From Botrytis cinerea B05.10 (Eukaryota; Ascomycota; Leotiomycetes; Helotiales; Sclerotiniaceae): a DNA stretch of 64,000 bases. Of the stretch, positions 12,434 to 23,606 are shown piece after piece. A model generated the notes under the pieces. That model saw nothing but the letters and a program-made list of their open reading frames with translations. It made no database searches and was not told the origin of the DNA. The position numbers and the translations under genes were made by a program. Position 1 is the stretch's first letter. Each line of letters begins with the position of its first letter. The DNA is taken from contig NC_037326.1 in NCBI RefSeq assembly GCF_000143535.2, positions 62,001 to 126,000 on the forward strand, read 5' to 3'.

Positions 12434-12879
12434 TCTTCTGTATTCTTTCTGTCCTAATAGTTTACTCATTTTTTTAACGCTCTCAGCTTTTAAAGTAATC
12501 ACTCGATCGATGATTTCACGCCTTGATCTCTTACCTACCTGAATTCTCGAATTTTTGGACTGGTTCCAGGAAGCTTTGTCTTCCTTTCTCGCTAAGCTTT
12601 TTCCTGCGAAGTTTTCCTCTCTTGACTCTAGCGAGCTTCAACTGTTCACTTAACTGGCATGCAGGACTCAGAGAATTGAAATTATGAACCCAGGGTTCGA
12701 CGATTCATGGGCTCCCATAGTCTGTCAATTTAGCTCGGCTTTGAGGGATATGGGCTGACCGCCGGCGAGATTTTGAATGTGGACATCTTGAAACAGGGAA
12801 ATATCTCTTTCAAGCTTGAATTACTATTAAGAGATTAAGGGAAGAATTCGACTTGAGATTTATGGCTAGCTGGCTTGAA
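12434..12879. other. Moderate-GC sequence, no supported gene
   Basis: Island sequence between L1 copy B and the minus-strand pseudogene. No frame of useful length stands out. It may be the 3' flank or a decayed exon of that pseudogene. Confidence 0.35.
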
Positions 12880-14242
12880 AGTTTAGGCTAGAGCGGTGGG
12901 AGCGAGCCTTCTGGCTCTATTTTGTTTCCTGGATCATCGTAGATGTCAATCATCACAATATCAGGATCAGTGTCATTGTTTGACTCAATTACAAGATCTG
13001 ATTAACTACCAGCTAAAGCTTCAGAATCAATAGCACCAAGGATGTAATCAGTGTTATCAATAATTAAGAAAGGATCAACTGTTACTCCTTTGTTGGACTT
13101 ATTGGTAAATTATCATTCAAGTTCTCAGAGTGCTTTTCTCGAGCATCTTCAGCGTGGATAACTTTCTCGATTTTGAAAACTTTTTTTTTTTTGGCAGTCA
13201 CTGTAGAAAATCCGGCAGCTACGGATCGTCTAAAGATGAGGCTGCACATGGCCTGTATTCAGCGCATCTAGATCGTCTTCTCTGGTGTGAATAGCCCATG
13301 TTCATCTTCGGCAGGGACACGACTTCCTTTCTTATTCTTTTCTCTGACCTTTTTATCAGTTCGTCTAAAATTTGTCTCTGTAATAGCCTTCGTGCTATCT
13401 CTTTCGAACAAGCTTGTTACTGCTAGATATTCTTTCCCAGAAAATGTGAGTGTTGTTAGTCACACATTGTTCGGTAAAGTGTTCTCTTATACCTTCAGTA
13501 TATCAGAAAGGGTATGACCCAGGCCGAAGTGACTGGTAATGCGTGATAATCTGTAGATCAAGCAAAAGCAGTCTTGAGTATGTATTTTTTAGCTACAATT
13601 TCTATGCAAATAATTGTACAGATGTGTTTAATTTTTGTGATATCAGTTAGGGCCTATCAAATTCGGGTACCCTTTTCTGCTCTCTACTGTTGAATTTTGA
13701 TGTAGCTAAAGAACCAAACCGCTTCCTATGATCGAAATCATATTAGATAATGGATCGATACAGTAACCTCTCTATTTGAGAGACAAACAAAGTTCCAAAA
13801 GTGCTTATCGTAAAATGTTTAATAAACTCTTGACAAAACAGTCGCTCAAACATTTCAATTATTTAAAACACAAGCTGCCGAACTCCTCCAGCTTTGTTGG
13901 GAGTCTTTGAGTTTCTTTGCCCCTTAATTGGAAGCCTTGATTACTTCATCACTGGTATCAATGTCGTATCTCATGCCAGCAGCTATCCATGAGAGGCGCA
14001 TGGATGGCTTCCGCATAGATCACGTAGTATCTCAATCGTGTTATAGGTAAATGTATGCTACGATGAACAGTGATCATCGTTCGAGTTTCTAATACTTGCT
14101 GATTTGGTGGTAGTGATCCAAAATAATCAACCTCCAATATCTCATTTCCATAAGTTGTACGCAGAAATAAGCCTGGATCTGTCAAAACCTTTGGAGGCAC
14201 TGGCTCACTATCTGCACTATATTACATCCTTGGTTGTGTCAT
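12880..14242 (-). pseudogene. Broken protein gene of unknown family
   Basis: A plausible ATG at 14242 starts MTQPRM, then an in-frame TAA, then YSADSEPVPPKVLTDPGLFL and about 80 more open codons to 13958 (contains EILEVDYFGSLPPNQQV). After frame changes, the minus strand reads FSGKEYLAVTSLFERDSTKA through a lysine-rich stretch (RRTDKKVREKNKKGSRV) to GLFTPEKTI. That frame continues, with one TAG and one TGA, through FSTVTAKKKKVFKIEKVIHA to SPTKE near 13090. A last frame reads GVTVDPFLIIDNTDYILGAI, has one TAA, and ends in an acidic segment (SNNDTDPDIVMIDIYDD) near 12880. The alternating basic and acidic, low-hydrophobicity composition suggests a soluble, perhaps nuclear protein; that is inference. 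At least four stops and two frame changes make it non-functional as read. Confidence 0.6.
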
Positions 14243-14831
14243 TCATAATCAAAACAAAGCATAGGTTTTGACTGGCTCGGGATGGGCTCTAGATGTTTGC
14301 AAAGCCTGTCGATCAAATTACTACGACGCAGACTTAGAGACGATTTGTTGGAGGAATTTCTACATGATGGGTTGGAAAAAAATCAATCGTTAGCAAACAA
14401 GCAAAAGCTTCTTGGTTTCAAGGACTAAAATTCAAGTTTCATGATTCGTAAAAGAAATCCATCAAAATCAATTATATTTTTGAGAGGAAATTTAAAATTT
14501 GAAACAATTTAAAAATGAAATTTAATATTAATTTTGATATTCAAATCATAGATTGTAATTTATGTCATTTTAATAAAACGAAATCAATGACTAGTTTAAA
14601 TATTCTAGAATATTGAATATAGAAAATCAATCAATTATTAATATATAATATAGTAATCAGAAAATCATAATTTTGATCAAGTATATATATTCAATCAAGA
14701 AATCAAGATAAGTTGATATATAAGATCTCAAATCAAAAGAAATAATTAACATTAGTTATATTTCTATATCAAATAATTATACTAAATAATCATATTCAAT
14801 AATCCTATTAATAAATATATTTAATACTTAT
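14243..14831. other. Island edge passing into AT-rich sequence
   Basis: The first roughly 220 bases have moderate GC and could be the promoter side of the 12880-14242 pseudogene. From about 14470 the sequence becomes AT-rich. No feature is supported. Confidence 0.4.
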
Positions 14832-14977
14832 ACTAGCCGTAGGGGAGAAAGAATTATTCAGATTGTAAATTTGTAGAAGCTTTTTTCTCATTTTTAAAAT
14901 ATACAAAATTTTATTTTTATTTCCTTGATCTTTATAAAAGCTAATTCCTAAACTTTTGATTCTTATTATATTTAAGG
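14832..14977 (+). repeat. R5 element, short form, RIP-mutated
   Basis: Starts actagccgtaggggagaaag, has the aaatttgtagaagc core, and its tail has decayed to tattatatttaagg where the 59042 copy has cgctacgctcgag. Its downstream AT sequence (tttaattataaataataatg) is also shared with the copy at 1397-1544. Confidence 0.65.
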
Positions 14978-16084
14978 TTTAATTATAAATAATAATGATT
15001 TGTTTATATAAGGAATTATAATTTTTCTTTAATAATATAAAAAAGAAATTGATTATATAATTTGATAGCCTATTAATTAAGAATATTGAAATTTTGATTT
15101 GATAGTTTATTGATTAGATTTATAATAAAATATTTATAATAATATATAACTTCATAATTAGAATTCAAAAAGTAATAAAAAATATACATTTAAAAAGTAT
15201 GTAATAAATTTTAACAGAATAAATTTTTAATAATTAGTTTATATATTTTCAAAAGATTATACATTGAATTAAAATTATCTTATAACAATTTAATCTTTTT
15301 ATTGATTGAAATAATCTTATTCTAGAATTGATATATTACTTATAACTAATTAACGATTTCGCCTTTTCATTGATCAAAACAATCCTATTTTAATATTAAC
15401 ACATTATTTATAATCAATTAGAAAGGGTTTTATGAATTTGAAAATATAAGATGACCTATTATAGAGATATATAATTATACAGTATATAAAATATATTTAC
15501 ACTGGATTTGCTTTTACAGATCTATAATACTGAGAAACTAAAAATATTGTTCAGAAATTAAGCTATTTAAAACAATAATATGAAAATCAATGAATTTCGA
15601 AAACATTTACGTTAAATTAGTATTCAATCAAGGAATAGAATATAATTATATAAACTTTGAAATTTATTCAATATGCTCCTTTGAAATAATCTATCTATAA
15701 ATATAAATTAATAATTATTTAAAACAATCTTCAAAAATGAGGTAATTCTATTCAAAATCTTTTCAACTTTAATTTAAAAAGAAATAATTCAACTTTTATG
15801 CTTATTTTTTGAAATAAATAAATAGTTTCAATATGTATATTATAGAATATTAATATAGGACTAATATTGAGTCGATTATTTACTTAATATAAAGTTTTTA
15901 TATTATATATAATTTCATTTTTCAAAGGAATATAAATAAATTAATAAAAGCTTTCTTTGATATCTTACTATAAATCAATTATTATTTTATATATATTTTT
16001 TTGATTACTTTTTATTCAATTTATAAAAAACAAACTATTAATTAACTTTCGAAATAATTTCATGATATCTATTCTAATTATACT
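14978..16084. other. AT-rich decayed sequence, no gene
   Basis: No coding frame, RNA gene or distinct repeat recognised. Confidence 0.55.
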
Positions 16085-16486
16085 TAATGTAGTTTATCAG
16101 TGAGCGGATTATTCAATTTATATACAAAATTCGTTTGTATGTAATTGTATACTTTTTTTATTTATTGATAGAATTTTTTCAAAATTGACTTTATAAGATT
16201 GAATTATAAAGGTATTATAAAAATTTAAATTTCTATTGAAAATTCGAATTAATATAGGAGTTGTGGAAATATTTTTCTGTAATGAAAATTGTAACATTTT
16301 CAATTTTTCATTTAACATAATAGAAATGTTTATGTAAATATTAGATTTCCTAAACACTAAACTTTTAATATTATTTTCAATCTTTTTACATTTCAAAAAT
16401 GATAATTAATTATTAAAATAAGAATATCTAAAAATAGCTAGTTTCAATATATTTTCAAATAATCCGTTTACTAATAAACTATATTA
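16085..16486. mobile_element. R4 element, about 0.4 kb, with terminal inverted repeats
   Basis: The left end taatgtagtttatcagtgag and the right end, read on the minus strand as taatatagtttattagtaaa, are inverted and both continue into cggattatt. Internal sequence (aaaattcgtttgtatgtaat; taattattaaaataagaata) matches 58110-58550 and part of 41060-41545. Size, inverted ends and lack of coding capacity fit a MITE-like non-autonomous DNA transposon. The 92-codon minus frame at 16118-16396 lies inside it and is low-complexity. Confidence 0.6.
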
Positions 16487-18033
16487 ATAAATATGTATAA
16501 CAAATTAATAATACACTATCAATATTTATTAAAAGACTTGTTAAGATATTTTTGTTCTATTAATGAAAAATATTGAGTAAAAAAAAGACTAAGAAATTTT
16601 TTTTAAATATATACTGTATTGAAATATTTACAATACATTATTATTTCTTTTTCAAATAAAAACAATAGATTGAAAAAGAGACTAAAAAAGAAAATAGAAA
16701 AGATTTCACATTACTATTAAATCAAACTATATCTTAACAAAATATCTATAAAATACTGTGGAAAGTCTATATATATATATTTGCTTATAATAAAATATTA
16801 CAAAAACCTTATATAATCCTACTAAATAACTTTGTCTTTAAAACAAAAATAAAACTTCAAATTAAAAAAAACCTTTTACAAAAAAGAATATAAATTATTA
16901 ATATATATATAATTGAATTTATTAATAGAAGTTACATATACAAAATCAATACTATATCAATTTGTTAAAATTAAATAGTCAAAGAAATATATATTACTTG
17001 TTAATAATAAAGATCAAATATAATAAACGAATAAGGTTTATAGTCTCCAAATAATAAATACAAAAAAGAAAATCAAATTTCAAAATCAATTATAGAAAAA
17101 AGAACTAAACTTATTCTGAAACAAAGATTTCAGAAGTGTAATTAAAGATAAATAAAAGCTTACTTTTATTAAGATTTCTATTTACCTATTTATTATATAA
17201 AGTAAAAATTTTTATTGATATTGTATTTTGATTCAAAAATCAAATACATAGAAACAAAATGGGGTTTCTTAAAATCGTATTCATACTAAAATTCTATCAT
17301 TTTATCGAAAACTTTATATTGAGAAATCGAGAAATTATAATATAATACCTATACTAGTTTTTTAAATATCTACTCGGTCGAAAATAACATTTGCACTTTA
17401 AAGAAAAAGAAGTTCTAAAGAATTTATATGAGAATATCAATTTTCTAATCTCATAAACACTAATGTGTATAGAAACTATTCTATTAATATTATACTACAA
17501 TTCTACTTTATATTAATTATGTTTAAAATATCGAGTTCTAGAGAGTTAGGTAAATCTTATTAGAAGCGTATGAGTTACTAACTCTCTTGTATAATATTAA
17601 TAATAATAATAATAATAATTTCATTTTTATACATCTTTATTTTTATTTGAGATTTATAGAAGATACCAACTGCTATCAGCCAAAACATCATTCTTTCTAT
17701 ATATAGTTTTTATTATTATTATCATTAATACAATATAATCTTTTCTTTTTGTAAATCAATTTAGTTTTGATAATACTTTAATAAAAAAAGATCGATTATT
17801 TTTTTAAATTTTTATTACCTAGGTGATTAAATTATGTAAATGGAAAGTTGAAGTATTTTCAAAATGATTATATTTACTAATGAAATAAGTGAAAATCATT
17901 TTTTTTAAAGTTTTAACTCAATTATATGAATTTTTAAAATATTAATTTCTAGAAAATTTCTAAAAAAGAAGTATCAATTATCATTCTAAAGATTTTCTAA
18001 AAAAACAAAGTTTAAAACAATTCAAATTTTAAA
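16487..18033. other. AT-rich decayed sequence, no gene
   Basis: No gene seen. A possible R3 end (aactgctatcagccaaaaca) lies at about 17670, and a palindrome variant TACCTAGGTG at 17816-17825. A short (aat)n run is at about 17600-17622. Confidence 0.5.
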
Positions 18034-18912
18034 TTACAAGCTGTTTCTCTGTCCTTTGTGATTAAAAATAATGATGACCTTACTAATACTTTTTATGGTT
18101 ATTTCTGATATTACTTAGAAGTCATATTCACATTTATATTATATAGCTTTTAGAATTCTAAAAACAAACAAGATTTGTATTCTTATATTTCATTGAAATA
18201 TGAATTTTGACGGTATTCAGAAATTTTAAGCTTTTTGAAATAGTGATTTGTACCTAGGTATATAGACTTAGATGTAGTATAGTCAAATCTCAACAATAAT
18301 AATAATGATCATAATAATTAATAAACTTTGTTAGCCTTTTTCTTCTATTTTGTGTGATGGCGTTGAAGGTGTAATTAAGCCTTAAAACCTCAAAACCTAA
18401 AATAAATCTAATAAGTCTAATAAATATAATCAATCTAATTCTAGTCCTCTTTATAATCTCTTTCAAATTCTGTTTCAAATTCTGTTTCTAATTCTCTTTT
18501 TAGAGTTTTAAAATCTAATAAAACTAATCCTAACTCTCTTTTCTAATTCTATTCTATTAAATCTAAAAATCTAAGATTCATTATCTCTTTTATTGCACTC
18601 CTAGATTTGTGATTCATCTAGAAACATTATATAATCCTTTAAAGTTTCAATTTACTTTTTTAATTCAATTCTTAAATCAATTATTTTTTTAATAAACAAT
18701 GACTTCTTAACATAAAAATACATTATTAAAAAGCTTTCAATTAAAGAAAATAACGTGATAATTTAATTTCCATTTTATAAGTTTTTTATTTCTAATTCAT
18801 TGATAAATTTGTTCATTCAATTGAATTATATATTTTGATATTCCTATATAAGATATCCATCTTTTTTCTTAACTAATCAACTTCCAATTATGAGTTGTAT
18901 TTCAAATCCTAT
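18034..18912 (-). repeat. R1 family, copy a (minus)
   Basis: Begins (plus strand) acaagctgtttctctgtcct and ends ttcaaatcctat, the reverse of the tacaggatttaaaacacaat start of other copies. In between are a short (aat)n run near 18296 and a stretch of tctaatt and ctctttt repeats. TACCTAGGTA at 18251 interrupts a site reading atttgtatatag in another copy. Non-coding; type of element unknown. Confidence 0.7.
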
Positions 18913-19221
18913 ATATCAGAATAAATATTTCTGTATCTGAAAATGTAATAAAATACCAACTTTTGATTTGAAAATGCTTTTCGACTGATAATAGTTGATT
19001 AGTATTGTGTTTCATTGATAAAATAGTCGATTGATCGAGCAATAACGAGTTATATATAATTGGTTCGTATACTATGATTTATTTCAAGTAATTTATGAAA
19101 TGTCTTGTTGCAGAATAATAATAAGAGAAGATTAATTAATTGATTTTGAATACTTTAATAATTTAAATTATAATCATAGTCACGAGTTTAATATATGAAT
19201 TTAGAAGATTGAAGTCTATAA
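18913..19221. repeat. R3-type fragment between two R1 copies
   Basis: Contains ttttgatttgaaaatgcttt then tcgactgataatag, the R3 terminal motif also seen near 510, 33680 and 40750. An inverted partner near 17670 could pair with it, which would make R1 copy a an insertion in an R3 element. The partner is weak. Confidence 0.35.
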
Positions 19222-20100
19222 TATTAGATTCAAAACATAATTCATAACTAAAAGCTGATTGATTTAAAAAGTAGGTATATAAAGTCTACATAGAAATATC
19301 AAAATATAAAGTTTAATTGAATTAACATATCAGTTTACAAATTAAAATTAAAAAATTTATAAAATGAAAACGAAAATCATTATTTAATTTTTGAATTCAG
19401 AGTTTTTTAATGATATAATTTTTATATTAATAAGCTATTGTTTATTAAAAGAATAATTGATTTGAGAGTTGAATTGAATTAAAAAGGTAAATTGAAGTTT
19501 TAAAGAATTGAATAAACGTTTCTGATTGGTTTGGAGATTCGGGAGTGCGATAAGAGAGATAAGAAATCTTCTGCTTTTAGGTTTAATAGAATTAATAGAG
19601 ATTAATTCGAAAGAGGTTTAGAGAGAATAGAAAAGAGAATTAGAAAGCTATTGATTAAAACATATCAAAACCCAAGGACCTAAAATCAAATTTATTAGAT
19701 TTGTTTTTGTGTTTTCATGTTTGTATGTTTTGAGGTTTTGAGGTTTTGAGGGTTTAAGGTTTTAAGGCTTAATTGCGCCTTCGGCGTCTTTATATGAGCT
19801 AAAATCGAGAAGTTAATGAAGTTTATATACAACATTATTATTATTTAAAATTGAAAATTGAATATATCTCACTTAAATGTATATATATAGCACTACTTCA
19901 AAAAACTTATACTCTTCAAACAATTTTAAAACTCATGTTTACATAAAGTATAAGAGCATAAATCTTATTTACTTTTATGATTTTAAAAGTTACACAATGT
20001 AAATATAAATATAAATGCTAAGTCATATTAAAAGTAGTTATAAAAAGTAATAATAAAATTGTTTTTTTTTAATTACAAAGGATCGAGAAAAAGCTTGTAA
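19222..20100 (+). repeat. R1 family, copy b (plus)
   Basis: Starts near agattcaaaacataattcat and ends gatcgagaaaaagcttgtaa. It lies head-to-head with copy a, so 18034-20100 as a whole has inverted arms of several hundred bases. It keeps ggcttaattgcgccttcggc at about 19766, one of the few GC-rich tracts in this part of the window. Confidence 0.7.
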
Positions 20101-22718
20101 TACTACTTACTGATGTAGGTATATACTAAAAAGTAATCCTGAGATAATTTAATCGAATGTATATTTGGAAACAATGTAATAATAAATACATGAATTAAAT
20201 CACTAAAATGTATGAAATCTATAATGATTTATTAAAACTTTAATGTCAAAGCATTGATTTTAAAAATCATAACTAATTTATTAACCATTAAATTAAAAAA
20301 TACTACTATGTTTCAAAACTTATCTATTTAAGTTGACTCAATTATTTGTAATATTACTGTAAGAAGCTATTTAAGAAACCTAATAACTTTAATTGTTTTG
20401 ATATTTAGAGATCGTAGTCACAATAACGGAGATTACTTAGCCTATAAAGTCCTTATGAAAATAGAATAAAATATAATAAATTAATAATTTGTATATAATA
20501 TCTATCTCTAGATTACTTTTTGTTGATATTAGTATTAAAAATATAAAAATATATAATTATTCTACTACATTCTTACTTTCTTTACATCTTTTGGGTATTC
20601 CTCTAAATACCTTTTTTAAAATAGTTTTCCATTAGCAGTTTATCTTTTTAATAATCGTGTTATTATCGAGAGTTATGATATTATATATATATGTATTCCA
20701 TTGGCTTGAGATCCGACTCAAGCGATCTAATCAATTGTATGAATTTCTTGATATAATATTATACAGTGATCGATAAGTGAAAAGATCCATAGTTTAAAAA
20801 CATACTAAAAATGATTTTTTTCAGTCTTTTTAATAGTATTCAATTCTTTACAAAAATTATTCTAATGTTTGAAATCTTTTAAAGTGATAGAAATTCAACA
20901 ATCATTCTATTAGAAAAAATATCAAATACTTTTAAGATTTTATTTAACCTGAAATTTAAAACTTCAACCTGAAACTCTTTAAAAAATATAAAAATGCATT
21001 AAATTGATTAATATAATAATTACTAAATAAACTTTTGAATTTGATCAAATTTGATAGAATGAACTAAAACAAAATATTACGGATTAATTTGAATTCTTAT
21101 AATATTTCAAATTTTTATTATAATTAATTTAACGGTTTTCAGAATAAACAAGTTAAAAATGAATGAAAAAAAATTCATTTTTGATAGTTTTTTTTTATCT
21201 CGGCTTATTTCAATTGTTTACTACTATAGTATTAATAAAGTAAGATTTCCTAATAGAATTATTTGAGAAATTCTACTCAGGGTACCTTGAATTAATTAGA
21301 AAGCAGAAAAAGTAATAATTGTTTAAATTAAGTTTCAAGGTTTTGAATAGTATATTTTTAATAATACTAATTTCGAAATTAGGGTTTTATAAAGGCCCGA
21401 AGTTTATATGATATAAATTATTTTCATATCCATAGAGTTAATTAGAGAGATTTTATATTGAATATATTAAATCAATCATCAATTAGAATTGTCTTAGTAT
21501 AATAGTTTTGATAAGATAATAGTATAATTATTAATTTAATAAAAGAATAATTCACTTGATAATATAATAAAAAATATTTTGTAAACAATAAAAACACAAA
21601 AGTAGAAATCGAGAAGAAAATGATATCAATAAAATCAATAACAAGGTTAGTAAAATCAGTAAAAAGACTTATTAATAACGAATTACTTTCATCTATAAGT
21701 TTTTAACCAAAAATTTTGGGGATTTATAAGATACTTATTATAATTAAGTTGTATCCTTTTAAGAAGTAAGAGATTTAAGGACTTGTAGATTGCTACTATA
21801 TACTTATAGATTATTTTAATTTCCCTTTTCAACATAATTATAAGATATATAAGATATATTATATTAATATCTTATATATCTTATATCAATTTTCTTATAA
21901 TTTCTATCTTATTTATCATTATTTTAATTAAACAATACTAAAATCAAAATCAACAAATAACTATAATTTTGTTTATAGTAATTATATCAAAAGACGGTTT
22001 TTAAAGTTTATATAAATAATAAAAGTAAAGACTTTAAAATGATTTATTAATATCAATATTAAACTTATAAATATATATTACTCTATCTTCTATTCACTTT
22101 TATATAGATTTTCAATTAAAATAATTATACAATCCCATTTTTATTTTCAATTACTATATGATTTTATCAAAGTCATATCTAATATCATCTTCAACTTTAG
22201 AGTTGATATTATTATTTATCTTATTCTTTTCAATTTTCATGCCTATATATAGTAAAAACCTTTTTATTACAAAACATTATAATCAAATTTAGTTTTGTTC
22301 TTACATCTTATTTTAATAATATAATAATGAAGAATCTTTAGAAGCTTTCTATTTGTCTATACTTTATATTCTATTAAAACAAATTGTATACTAATTTTTA
22401 TTCCTAAATATCATGTATTATCATTTTCAAGAATCTCGTTAAATCATTTTTAAGTGTATTTATATTATTATTTTTTATTCGATTAAAACTTCGTTATTAG
22501 CTTCATTTAATAATAATCGTTATTCTTTGAGTATTTATATATATTTCAAATATATATTTTGATAGCTCTAACAAGCTCTGAAATCTTTCTAATAGTAATG
22601 TATTTAATAGCTTTTTCTACTTTTTTGATTACTCTCTTTTTCAAGACTTTTAAACATATTTCTTCTATTTAATACATTAAAATTTCATCTATCACCTTTT
22701 TCTATAACATCCCTAACA
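20101..22718. other. AT-rich decayed sequence, no gene
   Basis: No gene or clear repeat other than the hairpin at 21840-21884. A small inverted repeat, cttgag-atccga-ctcaag, is at about 20706-20723. Confidence 0.55.
21840..21884. repeat. Perfect 18-bp inverted repeat (hairpin)
   Basis: Left arm ataagatatataagatat (21840-21857) and right arm atatcttatatatcttat (21867-21884) are perfect reverse complements around a 9-base loop. It is purely AT plus G/C pairs at fixed places. No gene lies nearby to suggest a terminator. Confidence 0.8.
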
Positions 22719-23606
22719 TACAGGATTTAAAACACAATTCATAACTAAAAACTAATTAATTTAGAAAATATATAAGATCTATACAAAAACATTATATTAT
22801 AATATTGAATTAATTTTTATAATTCTATAATTAATAATTGTAAATATAATAATGAAGTTATTAAAAAGCTATAATATTATTGGAAATTAAAGATTTGAAG
22901 ATTTTGAAAAATTGAATAAACATTTCTGATTAATTCGGAGATTAGGGGTTTGCAATAAGAGATAAGGAATTAGAAAGAGAAGAGGGATTAAAAAAAAGAA
23001 GGGATTAAAAAGAGAAAGGGAAAGAGAAGGGGATTAAAAAGAGGAGGGGATTAGAAAGAGGAAGGGGATTAGAAAAAGGAGGGAATTAGAAAGGTGAAGG
23101 GAAGGGGGAGGGGATTAGAAAAAGGAGGAGATTAAAGAGGATTAGAGGGGATTAGATTTCTAAAATGGAATTAGATTTATAAGAAAGCATTAGAATTATA
23201 AAAGGGTATTAGATTTATGAAAGGGAATTAGAAAAAATTGGATTTATTATAAGGGATTAAATTTATATAAAAAAAATTAGATTTATAAAAGAAAAGTAGA
23301 TTTATAAAAGAAAAGTAAATTTATAAAAGAAATTAGATTTATTATTATTATTATTATTAAAAGTTCAGGGTTGAATATATCCCGTTTAAATCTATATACA
23401 AATTATTACTTTCAAAAGCTTATAATCTTTAAATGACTTCAAAAACTTTAAAATTTATAATTCAATAAAATACTTATTTTTAGGATTCTAAAGCTGGATA
23501 ATACAAATATAAACATAAATCCTGAATAGCATTAAGAATAACTACAAAGAATACTAGTAAAGCTGTTGTTATTTTTAGCTACAAAGAGCTGAGAAAAAGC
23601 TTGTTT
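22719..23606 (+). repeat. R1 family, copy c (plus)
   Basis: Begins tacaggatttaaaacacaat and ends gagctgagaaaaagcttgtt. It carries an expanded purine-rich internal array (22970-23345). At about 23395 it reads, on the minus strand, atttgtatatag, which looks like the uninterrupted form of the site that holds TACCTAGGTA in copy a. Confidence 0.75.
22970..23345 (+). repeat. Polypurine array inside R1
   Basis: About 375 bases, almost pure A and G apart from regular TT dinucleotides. It is built from variants of gggattaaaaagag and ggggattagaaagagg, ending in a (tta)n run. It is the complement of the tctaattctctttc array of the minus-strand R1 copy at 59.2-59.9 kb. Such tracts can form triplex DNA (known property; not shown here). 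Confidence 0.7.
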
